Program-made: the position numbers and the translations under genes
The notes under the pieces: generated by a model
Seen by the model: the letters and a program-made list of their open reading frames with translations, nothing else
Databases searched by the model: none
Told to the model about the DNA's origin: nothing
NCBI GenBank assembly: GCA_017432305.1
Contig: JAFRJK010000003.1
Coordinates: 1 to 63,005, forward strand
Length of the DNA: 63,005 nucleotides
DNA from: Candidatus Saccharimonadota bacterium
GTDB lineage: Bacteria; Patescibacteriota; Saccharimonadia; Saccharimonadales; Saccharimonadaceae
Reading direction: 5' to 3'
Part shown: piece after piece, positions 7,416 to 17,382 of the stretch
How positions within the stretch are numbered: position 1 is the stretch's first letter
Layout of the letters: every line of letters starts with the position of its first letter

Positions 7416-8653
7416 AAGTTCTTGTTGTTGGCGGCGGAAGTGGCGGTCATATCACTCCAGCAGTGGCGGTGGTGAGAAATATCATCGAGAAAAGACCACG
7501 AACAAAAATTGAGTTTTGGACCGACCGAAAATACTATAAGAACGTTGTAAAAATTACAACGGAGATAGGGGTGCATTGGGGCGAAGAAGATAAACTCGGC
7601 TCGAAAAAGAACCCTTATATTCAGGTGAGAAAAGTGATGGCCGGAAAGTTCCACCGTTATTCAGGATTGACTTTAAGTAATTATTTTTCGGATGGAGCGA
7701 AAACTTTGCGCGACGTTACATTTGGGAATCTTTTTGGATTTTTCGGATTTATTGGTGGAATTCTCGGTGCATTTAGGCGACTTTTTAGAAAGAAGAACCG
7801 TCCAGATGTGATTTTCTTAAAAGGTGGATTCGTCGGTTTACCGGTCGGGATTGTTGCAAGGTGGTTCAGAATTCCATACGTAATTCACGAGTCGGACGCG
7901 GTTGCGGGACTTGCAAATCGAATTTTGATGAAGCATGCAAAAGTAGTCGCGATGGGTTCGCCTTTTGATGATGGAATTAAGGGGCGAGAAAACTGGATTT
8001 GGGTTGGGATTCCAGTTGCGGAAGAGTTCAAGAAAATTAATACAACAGAGAAGAAGCAGCTAAAACGTTCGGCGGGGTTCGATCCAGAAAGACCGCTTGT
8101 AATGATAACTGGTGGCTCACAAGGCGCACAACACATTAACGAAGCGGTAAGAGAAATCTTGCCAGAAATGTTGAAGTTTTCATCGGTTGGATTGGTTGCA
8201 GGTCGAAAACATTATGAAGAGATGGTTGACCTTAAAAAATATGAAGAGTGGGATAAGGCGAAATTACAATCAAATTTCCGTCTTTGGAATTTCTCACCAG
8301 TGATGCATGAATTACTCGGGGCGGCGGACGTCGTAGTTTCACGCGCTGGGGCAACGACGATTGCGGAACTTGCGATTTTATCGAAAGCGGTAATTCTCGT
8401 TCCGTATGAAAAATTGCCAGGAGACCATCAATCTAGAAATGCGGAGAGATTGGAACGTGATGGGGCAGCGGTAGTGGTTCCAGACAGTAAGATGGTTGAG
8501 GATCCGAAATTATTATTCGAGGCAGTAAAGACGCTTGTTAAGGATGATAAGAAGCGTGAAGAATTAAGTCAGAAGTTGCACGATGAGTCGAAAAATGATG
8601 CAGCAGAAAGATTAGCGGATATTTTAGTAGAAATTGGAGTAGGAAATTCATAA
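7412..8653 (+). CDS. murG: UDP-GlcNAc:lipid I GlcNAc transferase
   Basis: MurG adds GlcNAc to lipid I to give lipid II on the cytoplasmic face of the membrane. The 413-residue GT-B enzyme has the N-terminal glycine loop GGGSGGHITPAVA, a central GGSQGAQHIN at the donor-site start, and RAGATTIAEL near the C-terminus. It is longer than the usual ~360 residues, mainly because of an insertion around residues 60-130 with an extra hydrophobic patch (FGNLFGFFGFIGGILGAF) that could tighten membrane contact. It is coupled to ftsW by a 4-nt overlap. Confidence 0.94.
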   Translation: MKVLVVGGGSGGHITPAVAVVRNIIEKRPRTKIEFWTDRKYYKNVVKITTEIGVHWGEEDKLGSKKNPYIQVRKVMAGKFHRYSGLTLSNYFSDGAKTLRDVTFGNLFGFFGFIGGILGAFRRLFRKKNRPDVIFLKGGFVGLPVGIVARWFRIPYVIHESDAVAGLANRILMKHAKVVAMGSPFDDGIKGRENWIWVGIPVAEEFKKINTTEKKQLKRSAGFDPERPLVMITGGSQGAQHINEAVREILPEMLKFSSVGLVAGRKHYEEMVDLKKYEEWDKAKLQSNFRLWNFSPVMHELLGAADVVVSRAGATTIAELAILSKAVILVPYEKLPGDHQSRNAERLERDGAAVVVPDSKMVEDPKLLFEAVKTLVKDDKKREELSQKLHDESKNDAAERLADILVEIGVGNS

Positions 8654-8662
8654 AGGTGGGCT

Positions 8663-9196
8663 ATGAAGATTGGCAAAACAATTAGCGCGAAACGCGAGAA
8701 AACGATTTCTGAATCCGAGAGGATGGAACTTCGCAAGAAAGAAGAAAAGCGAAAAAAGACCTCGGTTGTAGTTTTCTTCATGGCGTTAATTTTAATTGTC
8801 GTTTTAATCTTTGGGTTTATTATGAACGCAGTTTCGGAAAAAAAGAAGAATGAGGTGATGCCAACTCCAGGAAAGGAATATAACCCAACGGTCGAGATTA
8901 TCGATGAGGGTGGCTCGGGATATGTTACGGACAAAATCAAGACCTATGTTGGAAAGATTGAGCGAGACTTAAATGATTTAGGCTATAAGCTGATTAGAGC
9001 GATTATACCGGCTGCGAAGACGCGAGAGATTGATGTTTATATTGAGGGAAGAAACGAGTATTATAAGTGCCACCTAGACCGTGATACGGCGGAGACGGCG
9101 GAAGATGTAGGCCGGATGGTAAATTATCTTGATAGTAAGGAAATAAAGCCGACTTATGTCGATGTCAGGCTTTCTGGCAGAGCTTATTATAAATAG
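8663..9196 (+). CDS. FtsQ/DivIB-like division protein, short form
   Basis: The 177-residue protein has a charged cytoplasmic tail (1-32), one membrane helix (about 33-54) and a periplasmic part. The end, YVDVRLSGRAYYK, resembles the last strand of FtsQ (VDxRxxGRxxxK). Position after murG, where ftsQ sits in division clusters, supports the call. It lacks a recognisable POTRA domain of normal length, so it is either a reduced FtsQ or a related Saccharibacteria protein. The Shine-Dalgarno is weak (AAAGGTGG). Confidence 0.6.
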   Translation: MKIGKTISAKREKTISESERMELRKKEEKRKKTSVVVFFMALILIVVLIFGFIMNAVSEKKKNEVMPTPGKEYNPTVEIIDEGGSGYVTDKIKTYVGKIERDLNDLGYKLIRAIIPAAKTREIDVYIEGRNEYYKCHLDRDTAETAEDVGRMVNYLDSKEIKPTYVDVRLSGRAYYK

Positions 9197-9222
9197 AGAG
9201 GTTGTGGTATAATTTAAGTAAT

Positions 9223-10236
9223 ATGTATGATAAATTTAAAGAGTTTTTGAATGATAAAAAGAAAATTTCAATCATCCAAGCGGAAAATCCGGATGGAGAT
9301 TCTTTAGGTAGCGCGATTGCGCTCGAGTTTTTACTTTCAGACAAGGAAATTTCTTTATATTGTCCGGTTGATATTCCGAAATATTTAAGATATTTCGACG
9401 GATGGTCGCGAGTGACGAACGAATTTGATTATGCGGCTGATGGATATATTATTGTTGATACGGCAGCGGAAGTTTTACTTTCGAAATTGATGGAGGATGC
9501 GGCGATTCGCGAGAGATTAGAAAATGCGCCAGTTTTAGTTTTAGACCATCACGAAACAGAGGATGATTTAAGTTTCTCACATGAAGCGATTATTGAAACT
9601 CTACCTTCTTGTTGCACACTTATTTATAAAATTGCAAAAGAGCTTAAGATTTCGATTCCAAAAGACGCAGCGGATAATATTTTAAATGGGATTTTATCTG
9701 ATACTTTAGGGCTTACGACAGCGAGTGTTTCGGCTGACGATTTTAGGATGGCTGCGGAGCTTATTGAGCTCGGAAGTAACGTTTCGGAACTTGAAGAACA
9801 TCGTAAAGAATTCATGAAGAAGTCGCAAAAAATCCTCGACTACAAGGCAGATTTAATCAAACGAATTGAATACTCGCTTGACGGAAAATTAGCAACAATT
9901 CATATTCCTTGGGAGGACATTCAAGAATATTCAAATGAATATAACCCAAATGTCTTAATTCTCGAAGAAATGCGAATGGTTGAGGGGGTGGAGGTTGCAG
10001 TTGCGATTAAAACTTATCCAGACGGGAAGTTAACTGGGAAAATTCGAAGTTCAAGCCCGATTGCAGATAAAGTTGCAGGATTCTTTGGCGGAGGCGGACA
10101 TCCTTATGCAGCGGGATTTCGGACTTATGATTTATCCTATGATGAATGTGTGAAAGATTTAGTTAGATGTTGTAACGACCTGATTGAAAGTGAGGGGGAA
10201 GAAGAATCAGAAACGATAAGTTACGGAAGTTTTTAA
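9223..10236 (+). CDS. DHH-family phosphoesterase (NrnA-like)
   Basis: The 337-residue protein has the DHH-domain motifs ENPDGDSLGS (near residue 20), VDTAAE and LDHHETEDD, and the C-terminal DHHA1 motif GGGGHPYAAGF. Such enzymes degrade short oligoribonucleotides (nanoRNA) and pAp or cyclic dinucleotides. The start is taken at the ATG at 9223 because TATAAT (9208-9213) lies just upstream; the in-frame TTG at 9202 would be inside or before the -10 box. It is followed closely by cysS. Confidence 0.88.
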   Translation: MYDKFKEFLNDKKKISIIQAENPDGDSLGSAIALEFLLSDKEISLYCPVDIPKYLRYFDGWSRVTNEFDYAADGYIIVDTAAEVLLSKLMEDAAIRERLENAPVLVLDHHETEDDLSFSHEAIIETLPSCCTLIYKIAKELKISIPKDAADNILNGILSDTLGLTTASVSADDFRMAAELIELGSNVSELEEHRKEFMKKSQKILDYKADLIKRIEYSLDGKLATIHIPWEDIQEYSNEYNPNVLILEEMRMVEGVEVAVAIKTYPDGKLTGKIRSSSPIADKVAGFFGGGGHPYAAGFRTYDLSYDECVKDLVRCCNDLIESEGEEESETISYGSF

Positions 10237-10245
10237 GAGGTAGAT

Positions 10246-11595
10246 ATGAAACTTTATAATACATTAACTAGGAAAATCGAAGAATTTAAACCAATCAATC
10301 CGGATGAGGTAAAAATTTATACATGCGGACCGACGGTTTATGACTATGCGCATATTGGGAATTTCACGAGTTATATTTATTGGGATCTTTTAATCCGGAC
10401 TTTAAAGCTAAATGGTTTTACGCCAAAGCGAATCTTAAACTTAACGGATGTAGGACATCTTGCTTCGGATGCGGACGAGGGAGAAGATAAGCTTGAAAAA
10501 GGTGCAAAACGAGAAAATAAAAGCGTTTTTGAAGTGGCGGAATATTATTCAAATTATTTCCTAGAAAAGTATGCGGAACTCGGGCTTACCCCAGCGGATA
10601 AGATTTGTAAAGCGACGGATTACGTTGAACAAGATATGAAACTTGTTGACACTTTAACGGAGAAAGGCTATACCTACGAGACAAGTGATGGTGTTTATTT
10701 CGACACATCGAAGTTCCCGACTTATGCGGATTTTGCAAGGCTTGATCTAGACCATTTAAGAGCTGGCGCGAGAGTTGATTTTAGTTCAGAAAAGAAGAAT
10801 GTTTCGGATTTTGCACTTTGGAAATTTATTCGAGAAGGCGAGGACCACGCAATGCGTTGGGATTATCTCGGACGTCCGGGTTATCCAGGATGGCATATCG
10901 AATGTGCGACAATCATTCACGAAGAACTCGGAGAAACAATCGACATCCATACTGGTGGGATTGACCATATTCCAGTACATCACACGAACGAAATTGCGGA
11001 AAGCGAGGCGGCGTTTTCTAAGAAAATGTGTAATTTTTGGATTCACTCGAATTTTATCACGATTGATAATGAGAAGATTTCAAAATCGCTCGGAAATACT
11101 TATAAACTTGAAGAATTAGAAGAGAAGGGTTTTTCGCCACTTGATTTTAAGATGTGGGTTTTGCAGGGGCATTATCAGGGAACAAGGAATTTTTCGTTTA
11201 CTGATCTTGCGGCAGCAAAGAATCGCAGACTAAATTGGCGAAATAAGGCAGCAGCGGCGTTCCAAGCTGGAGAGGTTGAGCTAAATGAAGAGTTAAAAAC
11301 GAAGATTCTCGAGGCAGTTAATAATAATCTCAACTCAGCAGAAGCATTCAGCATTATCGATACAAACGAAATGAGTTTTTCGGATTTTAAATTCATTGAT
11401 GAATTATTCGGGCTAAAAATTACCGAGGGAATTGAAGAGCTTCCAGATTTTATTAAAAGACTAATTAAAGAGCGCGAAGAGGCGAGAAACAAAAAAGACT
11501 TTAATCTTTCCGACCAAATTCGCGAGGAGCTTTCAGAAAATAATATCGTTGTGAAGGATACGCCGAGTGGTTCGGTCTGGCAATTCTTAGAATAA
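10246..11595 (+). CDS. cysS: Cysteinyl-tRNA synthetase
   Basis: The 449-residue class I synthetase charges tRNA-Cys. It shows the TCGPTVYDYAHIGN start (zinc-binding Cys and the HIGH motif as HIGN), the WHIEC motif and KISKSLGN (the KMSKS loop). Length is typical. It begins 9 nt after the DHH gene with a weak Shine-Dalgarno (AAGAGGTAG). Confidence 0.96.
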   Translation: MKLYNTLTRKIEEFKPINPDEVKIYTCGPTVYDYAHIGNFTSYIYWDLLIRTLKLNGFTPKRILNLTDVGHLASDADEGEDKLEKGAKRENKSVFEVAEYYSNYFLEKYAELGLTPADKICKATDYVEQDMKLVDTLTEKGYTYETSDGVYFDTSKFPTYADFARLDLDHLRAGARVDFSSEKKNVSDFALWKFIREGEDHAMRWDYLGRPGYPGWHIECATIIHEELGETIDIHTGGIDHIPVHHTNEIAESEAAFSKKMCNFWIHSNFITIDNEKISKSLGNTYKLEELEEKGFSPLDFKMWVLQGHYQGTRNFSFTDLAAAKNRRLNWRNKAAAAFQAGEVELNEELKTKILEAVNNNLNSAEAFSIIDTNEMSFSDFKFIDELFGLKITEGIEELPDFIKRLIKEREEARNKKDFNLSDQIREELSENNIVVKDTPSGSVWQFLE

Positions 11596-11633
11596 GCATA
11601 AGTTTTGTGATAAAATAGTAGAAAAGGAGGAGG

Positions 11634-12719
11634 ATGAGTAAAACAATAGAGGTTGATACTAAAACGTTTGTCCGCTTTTGGGCGGTAGTTTTAGGACTTG
11701 GACTAATTGCGTTGTTTTTCATACAATCGATAAGCGGAATTATTATCGTTTTAACCTCCGTTTTTTTCGCAGTAGCCTTAAGGCCGTTAGCAAAGAAAAT
11801 TGATAATATCGATAAGAAAAAAGAGAGGCGAAATTTCTCGTCGGTCGCAGCAGTCTTAATCGTGGTATTCTCGATTTTGGCGGTAATTGGGTTAGTTGGA
11901 CCGGTAGTCGTGAACGAAACCTCGAAATTCTTGAGTACTGCGCCGGAACAGATTAACAGTTTCTTAAGTTCTGAAATGGTTGATGACTTTGGGAACTCAA
12001 TCGGAATTCCAGATTTAAAGACACAGATTGTCAGTAGCGTTAAAGACGCATCGCAAAGTTTTATTAGTGGGATTTCAGGTTTTACGCTTTCAAGCATCGG
12101 AACGATTGGGAGTGTCTTTACGGCGATTGTCCTAGTTGTGGTGTTGACGATTCTCTTTATGCTCCAGGGTCCGGAAGTGCTTGATAGTTTTTGGAATTCG
12201 CTTTCCGGGAAGAATCAAAAGGCAAGTAAAGTTTGGCGTAGAGTTTTTAATAGGATGGCAAACGTCATTTCGAAATATGTTTCGGGGCAATTACTTGTTG
12301 CAGTTTTAGACGGCGTTATTGTTGCGATATCGGTATTTACACTTTCAATTCTATTCGGTTTTTCGGCAAACCTCGCAATCCCAATGGGGTTAATTGCAGC
12401 ATTCTTTTATCTTATCCCAATGTTTGGACCGATTATTACTGCAATTTTAGTGACGCTTTTACTTCTTCCAAGTTCGCCTTGGGCGGGGGCAATATTCTTA
12501 ATTTTCTATATTATTTATGTACAATTCGAGAACAATTTGATTGCGCCAAGAATTCAAGGAAAGGGAATGGCTTTGCCACCACTTCTAATTCTCGTTGCAG
12601 TGACGATTGGAATTTATTCGTTTGGGCTAATCGGCTGTGTGGTTGCAATCCCAGTAGCAGGGTGTATTAAAGTCTTAATTGAGGAATATCCGGCGATTAA
12701 AAACGCAAAAGAAGAATAA
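11634..12719 (+). CDS. AI-2E family transporter (PF01594-like membrane protein)
   Basis: The 361-residue membrane protein has seven to eight hydrophobic segments, with the family pattern of two N-terminal helices, a soluble loop (about 60-150), and a C-terminal bundle with the IPMFGPIITAI and GIYSFGLIGCVVAIPVAG segments. Members include TqsA and many exporters or sodium/proton antiporters; substrate cannot be read from sequence. The Shine-Dalgarno AAAGGAGGAGG is strong, and the -10 box GATAAAAT lies about 20 nt before it. Confidence 0.85.
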   Translation: MSKTIEVDTKTFVRFWAVVLGLGLIALFFIQSISGIIIVLTSVFFAVALRPLAKKIDNIDKKKERRNFSSVAAVLIVVFSILAVIGLVGPVVVNETSKFLSTAPEQINSFLSSEMVDDFGNSIGIPDLKTQIVSSVKDASQSFISGISGFTLSSIGTIGSVFTAIVLVVVLTILFMLQGPEVLDSFWNSLSGKNQKASKVWRRVFNRMANVISKYVSGQLLVAVLDGVIVAISVFTLSILFGFSANLAIPMGLIAAFFYLIPMFGPIITAILVTLLLLPSSPWAGAIFLIFYIIYVQFENNLIAPRIQGKGMALPPLLILVAVTIGIYSFGLIGCVVAIPVAGCIKVLIEEYPAIKNAKEE

Positions 12720-12741
12720 CTTTTATGGTAAAATAGAGAAT

Positions 12742-13386
12742 ATGGAAAAACGACGTTTAACTATTTTTCAAAGGCATCCGCTTATTAAAGACGTTTTAAG
12801 TCTAGTTTCGTTCGTGTTGGCGGTTGTAGTTGGTACGATGATTCTAAATAGTTTCGTTTTTCGATCATATAATGTGATTGGTGTTTCGATGGAAGACACT
12901 CTACATAATAGCGATAGGGTGATTGTGAATAGGATTCCAGTTTCGATTGCGCATTTTAAAGGCGAAGAATATGTTCCGGAACGTGGACAAGTGATTGTTT
13001 TCGTGAACGGAGATGCGGACGGTCCTTTAACTTGTAATGTTGATTCAACAGTGAAAGATCAATATATTATTAAGCGCGTGATTGCTTTCCCGGGTGAAAG
13101 AGTAGTTGTGAAAGACGGGATTTTAACGGTTTATAATGACGAATATCCAAATGGTTTTTATCCTGATGATGCAACGAGAAAATCGGACGGGAACGGACCA
13201 AAGGAAATTACTTCTGGGGAAGTCGATATGATTGTCCCGGAGGGAGAGATTTTTGTAGCGGGAGACAACCGCGAGGGAACACATTCTTACGACTCTAGAT
13301 ACGGGCTCGGAACAGTTCCATATTGTCGGATTATTGGGCCGGTAATATTTAGACTTTTCCCATTTAACCAAATGAAACTATTTTAA
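12742..13386 (+). CDS. lepB: Signal peptidase I
   Basis: LepB cleaves signal peptides from exported proteins at the outer face of the membrane. In the 214-residue form begun at the ATG at 12742 there is one N-terminal membrane helix, the catalytic serine in GVSMEDT (S49), the general-base lysine in IIKRVIAFPGE (K111), and the GDNREGTHSYDSR box. The start follows TAAAAT (12729-12734) by 7 nt, so the mRNA is probably leaderless. Earlier in-frame starts would overlap the preceding gene. Confidence 0.93.
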   Translation: MEKRRLTIFQRHPLIKDVLSLVSFVLAVVVGTMILNSFVFRSYNVIGVSMEDTLHNSDRVIVNRIPVSIAHFKGEEYVPERGQVIVFVNGDADGPLTCNVDSTVKDQYIIKRVIAFPGERVVVKDGILTVYNDEYPNGFYPDDATRKSDGNGPKEITSGEVDMIVPEGEIFVAGDNREGTHSYDSRYGLGTVPYCRIIGPVIFRLFPFNQMKLF

Positions 13387-13431
13387 TAATACTTAAGGTT
13401 TATTTAAGCTTTAATATGGTATAATAATTGT

Positions 13432-14214
13432 ATGGCTGATTTTGTGTTTATTAGAAAAAGTCGAAATATTTTAAGTTCAGTTTTGCATGTTATTTTAAAT
13501 ATTTTACTAGCTGTTGGCTCGATCTATATTACGATTGTGACAGGGAGCCCGATTATCGGCTTAACTCTAGTTTTACTTTCAAAATGGAGGATGTTTGCGG
13601 TTAGGCCGCGATATTGGATGCTTAACTTAAAGTCGAACTTAGTCGATCTTATTGTTGGGTTTTCATTCGTTCTAATTACATATTGTTCGGGGACAACAAT
13701 CGCGATAGTTCACGCAGTCTTAGCGGTTTTATATTCGCTTTGGCTAGTCGTCTTAAAGCCGCGTTCGGACGATATTTCGACCGATATTCAGTCGGTCTGT
13801 GCGATTTTCTTTGGAACAACTGCGCTTTGTCTTATGGCGGCGAATGCAGATTCGATTTTCTTTGTGCTCGGAGAATTCGTAATTGGGTATGCGGCGGCAA
13901 GGCACGTTTTAGTCCAAGGTGACGGTGAAAACTATGGGATTTTACTTGTTTCGAGCGGGCTAGTTGCGGCGGAAATTGCTTGGCTTTCTCACTCGTGGTT
14001 AATTGTCTATTCATTTGCGGAGACGGGAATTATTATTCCACAACTTTCAATCATTCTTTCGATTACGGCGTTCATTTTCGGATATTCCTATAAATCGCTT
14101 AGCCGTAATAATGGAAAGATAAATTGGGGAGAAATTGGGATGCCAATAATCTTTTCAGTACTTTTGATTTTGCTCATGGTGATTTGGTTTAGCCAACCGA
14201 TTTTCAACGTTTAA
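13432..14214 (+). CDS. Conserved multi-pass membrane protein of unknown function
   Basis: I do not recognise this 260-residue protein. It has seven to eight hydrophobic stretches, a short basic start, and SKWRMFAVRPRYW between the second and third helices. TATAAT at 13420-13425 is 6 nt before the ATG, so it has its own promoter and is not simply part of the lepB operon. A function in envelope biology is only suggested by its neighbours lepB and the HtrA protease. Confidence 0.75.
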   Translation: MADFVFIRKSRNILSSVLHVILNILLAVGSIYITIVTGSPIIGLTLVLLSKWRMFAVRPRYWMLNLKSNLVDLIVGFSFVLITYCSGTTIAIVHAVLAVLYSLWLVVLKPRSDDISTDIQSVCAIFFGTTALCLMAANADSIFFVLGEFVIGYAAARHVLVQGDGENYGILLVSSGLVAAEIAWLSHSWLIVYSFAETGIIIPQLSIILSITAFIFGYSYKSLSRNNGKINWGEIGMPIIFSVLLILLMVIWFSQPIFNV

Positions 14215-14247
14215 TAAGATAAATAGAGTTTTAAAAAAGGAGGTATT

Positions 14248-15435
14248 ATGGTTGATGCGAAAAAAGTTAAAGAGGCTCCAAAAAAAGCTGAAGCTTCGAA
14301 AAAAGTTGAGAGTTCAAAGAAAAATGAAGAGAAAAATAGTGGCGGTATCGGAGTTTCAATACTCGCACTTGCGGTTGCTCTAGGAAGCTTAGGATTCTCG
14401 ATTTATAACTATAATAATAACGGAAATACAACTACTTATAATTATGGTGTAGATGGGAATACAGCAAGTTTTGTTGAAGGTTCGATTGCGGATGTGGCGG
14501 CAAAAGTTTCCAATAGCGTGGTTTCGATTACGACGGAAATTAGAACAAAATCTTGGAGCGGAGCAAGCTCGACTTCGACAGCAGCGGGAACTGGGTTTAT
14601 TCTTTCCGAGAGTGGTTATATTATGACGAATAAACACGTTGTTGAGGATGCAAGAACGGTTAATGTTACTTTAAATAACGGAACAACTTATAAAAATGTG
14701 AAAGTGGTTGGGCTTGATCCTTTGAATGACTCGGCAATCTTAAAAGTCGAGGAGGCAAAAGATTTTAAACCAGTTACCCTAGGGGATTCGAAGACAATTA
14801 ATGCAGGTCAACAGGTGATTGTGATTGGAAATGCGCTTGGAGAATATCAAAACTCTGTTACGTCTGGGATTATCTCTGGTACAGGTAGGGAATTAGTCGC
14901 TTCTGATTCGACTGGAGCAGCTTATGAAAAACTTTCAGATATGATTCAGACTGACGCAGCGATTAACGGTGGAAACTCGGGCGGACCGATTGTGAATGCC
15001 GGCGGACAGGTAATCGGGATTGCGACGGCTTATGCATATTCGTCTCAGACGGTTGGGTTTGCAATTCCAATCGCGAGTGTTAAGGGGATAATTAATAATG
15101 TTCTTGCGACTGGAGAATATAACCGAGCGGTGCTAGGGGTTTCTTACCTCCCAGTTAATCCAGAGATAGCAGAAGAATATAATCTTCCAGTTAAGAATGG
15201 TGCATATCTTTATTCTGATAATAATAGCGCAATTATTTCTGGCGGTGCGGCAGATAAGGCGGGGCTTAAAGATAAAGATATTATCACGAAAGTGAACGGA
15301 GTTGAGATTGGGAAGGCTGGTTCGCTTTCGACACTGGTCGGTGAATATAAAGTGAACGATACGATTGAACTAACAGTTATTAGAGACGGGAAAGAAAGTA
15401 CGGCTAAAGTAACCTTGCAAGCGTATAGAAACTAA
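14248..15435 (+). CDS. HtrA/DegP-type serine protease with PDZ domain
   Basis: The 395-residue membrane-anchored protease degrades or handles misfolded exported proteins. After a Lys/Glu/Ala-rich cytoplasmic tail there is one membrane helix (about 35-55), then an S1C trypsin-fold domain with the triad H130 (TNKHVVEDA), D161 (LNDSAILKV) and S244 (NGGNSGGPI), and one PDZ domain (about 295-390, with GAADKAGLKDKDIITKVNG). The Shine-Dalgarno AAAAAGGAGG is strong. A palindromic terminator follows the stop. Confidence 0.94.
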   Translation: MVDAKKVKEAPKKAEASKKVESSKKNEEKNSGGIGVSILALAVALGSLGFSIYNYNNNGNTTTYNYGVDGNTASFVEGSIADVAAKVSNSVVSITTEIRTKSWSGASSTSTAAGTGFILSESGYIMTNKHVVEDARTVNVTLNNGTTYKNVKVVGLDPLNDSAILKVEEAKDFKPVTLGDSKTINAGQQVIVIGNALGEYQNSVTSGIISGTGRELVASDSTGAAYEKLSDMIQTDAAINGGNSGGPIVNAGGQVIGIATAYAYSSQTVGFAIPIASVKGIINNVLATGEYNRAVLGVSYLPVNPEIAEEYNLPVKNGAYLYSDNNSAIISGGAADKAGLKDKDIITKVNGVEIGKAGSLSTLVGEYKVNDTIELTVIRDGKESTAKVTLQAYRN

Positions 15436-15442
15436 AAAATAA

Positions 15443-15460
15443 CCCCCGAGAAATCGGGGG
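15443..15460. terminator. Bidirectional terminator
   Basis: CCCCCGA and TCGGGGG form a 7-bp stem with a 4-nt loop between two convergent genes. A-rich DNA on one side and T-rich DNA on the other let it act on both strands. Confidence 0.85.
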
Positions 15461-15462
15461 CT

Positions 15463-16530
15463 TTATTTAGTTGGTTTCTTTTTAATTAGGATGTTGATAA
15501 AGACAACAATCATACTAATAAGGACAAACCAATAGAAATTTATACCGCGATTTAGAAGCATAGCAGTACTTAAAAGCCCTTCGCCAAAGACTGCGCCATA
15601 AAGGCTTAAAAATACGCTCTCAGAGGCTCCTATTGCGCCAGGAAGCGGTAAACCAGAAGTTGCAACAAAGAGGATTGATTGCATTGTGAAGAGAGTGAAG
15701 ATGTTATATCCGGAGAGGTTGAAGGCTTTGTAAACACAGAATGGAATAAGGAAGAAAAGTACCATTTGAGCGAAAGTTTTTAAGAGAGATTTTATAAAAT
15801 CTGGGCGGTGGGTTTTGATGTAGATTGAGCCTCTTTGGTATTTTGCGAGACTTTTATCAGCGCGTTTTTGCCAAGTTTTAGCGGATTTTAGGCCGTGGCG
15901 AGAGAAAAAGCCGAGGAACTTGTAAATGCTTTTCCTAATTACGTTTGGATAGAAGACGGCAAAACCGAGAAGAATTAGAGCGACGCCATTAATAATTAAA
16001 CCAATAATAAAGAGCCAGAGAACTGCGCCGCCGAGTATGCCATTTCCGATAAAGGCACAGATTATACCAAGAACCATTACGGCAAACTGAATACCGCAAG
16101 TTTGGATGATGATAGCGAGAGTGGCATTCGGCCCAGCAATACCTTCCTTCGTCATATAATAGATTTCGAGAGGTTGGCCACCGCTAGCGCCAGGGGTGAC
16201 GGAACAAAAGAAGAAGCCGATAAAGGTGAATTTTAGGGCTTTTAAGAAGGAGACTTTCTCGCCAAAAGATTTAAGAAGGGTCGAAACATTCCAGGCCTCC
16301 ATCATAAAATAGCCAAGCATGCAAATAATACCGAGGGCGACAAAGAGATTGTTTGCTTGTTTGGCGGCGTCAAATACTTCTTTTAAATCTTGGTCTTTAA
16401 AAATGAACCAGAAAGTAGCAACCATTAAAACAATAAAAATAAGGGCGTTTATCGCCATACGTTTTAAAGCGTGTTTTGCGGCAGCGCTTTCTTCGGAAAC
16501 TTCAGTCTTAGAATTTTTTATTTTTTTCAT
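15463..16530 (-). CDS. Flippase-like membrane protein (LPG synthase TM/UPF0104 family)
   Basis: The 355-residue protein has about eight membrane helices and the family segments FFCSVTPGASGGQPLE and TSGLPLPGAIGASE. Relatives are the flippase half of MprF and various lipid or glycolipid flippases; some are linked to polyprenyl-glycosyl export. A distant homologue is encoded at 24180-25274. The start follows a TAGAAT box by 8 nt. Substrate is unknown. Confidence 0.85.
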   Translation of the reverse strand: MKKIKNSKTEVSEESAAAKHALKRMAINALIFIVLMVATFWFIFKDQDLKEVFDAAKQANNLFVALGIICMLGYFMMEAWNVSTLLKSFGEKVSFLKALKFTFIGFFFCSVTPGASGGQPLEIYYMTKEGIAGPNATLAIIIQTCGIQFAVMVLGIICAFIGNGILGGAVLWLFIIGLIINGVALILLGFAVFYPNVIRKSIYKFLGFFSRHGLKSAKTWQKRADKSLAKYQRGSIYIKTHRPDFIKSLLKTFAQMVLFFLIPFCVYKAFNLSGYNIFTLFTMQSILFVATSGLPLPGAIGASESVFLSLYGAVFGEGLLSTAMLLNRGINFYWFVLISMIVVFINILIKKKPTK

Positions 16531-16554
16531 TTAATAATATTCTAGCACAATTTT

Positions 16555-17382
16555 CTAAAATTTAAATGAGATGGCAAAGTTGGAGTGATTTATCAGATTA
16601 AGCCCTTTAGACTTGGCGTATTTTATAATTTCGTCGTGTTGGGATGTGTCGGCTTCGAGGATGAGAAATTTTGGAGATTTTAATTCGGAAGTTTTACTAT
16701 AAGTGGAGTCTTTTTCGGCAATTTCATCAATTAATTTTTTGATGAGTTTTAAACCGCCATCTTCTGCAAAAAGTGCGAGTGCGGGTTCGAATTTTAGTTC
16801 TTCACTCTTCCAATCCCAATTCATATCAACATAAGGGAGATTTGCAATTAAAATATCGGGGAGAGAATCGACTTTTTCGAGGAGGTTGGAGTTAAAAAAA
16901 GTAACATCTACGTCTAGGGATTTTGCGTTTTCTTCAGCGATTTTTAGAGCAGGCTCAGAAACGTCAATTCCGAAAATTTCGCTATTTATTCCTTCGGAAT
17001 TTAACTCAAGTTTTAGAGTGATTGGAATACAGCCGGAGCCGGTTCCGACATCTAGGATTCGGACGTTTTTAAATTTCTCAACATCAATAATACTTAAAGC
17101 TGAGATAATAATTTGTTCAGTTTCAGGACGGGGGATTAAGACGTTTTTATCAACTTTAAAATTTCGACCATAAAACTCTTTAAAACCAACGATGTAAGCG
17201 AGTGGAACGCCACTTTCTCGCTTTTTTACCATTTCGTCGGCAGTTTTAAAGTCAAATTCTTGGTCGGCGTAGAGAACAATATCAACACGATCATCAAAAT
17301 TTAAGGCGGAGCACAAAATTAACTCAGCATCGAGCGAGGGGATTTTTTCTTTCGCACCTTTTAGCCACTCGGAAATGGTCAC
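16555..17382 (-). CDS. prmC: Release-factor glutamine methyltransferase
   Basis: PrmC methylates the glutamine of the GGQ motif of release factors; here the gene for RF1 is immediately upstream. The 275-residue protein has an N-terminal helical domain, LIPRPETEQ, the SAM-binding [13 protein letters not shown], and the motif IV stretch IANLPYVD. The usual motif is NPPY, so the second residue (Leu for Pro) is different while the Asn, third Pro and Tyr remain. The start is GTG at 17382, which overlaps the prfA stop as GTGA, giving translational coupling. Confidence 0.92.
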   Translation of the reverse strand: MTISEWLKGAKEKIPSLDAELILCSALNFDDRVDIVLYADQEFDFKTADEMVKKRESGVPLAYIVGFKEFYGRNFKVDKNVLIPRPETEQIIISALSIIDVEKFKNVRILDVGTGSGCIPITLKLELNSEGINSEIFGIDVSEPALKIAEENAKSLDVDVTFFNSNLLEKVDSLPDILIANLPYVDMNWDWKSEELKFEPALALFAEDGGLKLIKKLIDEIAEKDSTYSKTSELKSPKFLILEADTSQHDEIIKYAKSKGLNLINHSNFAISFKF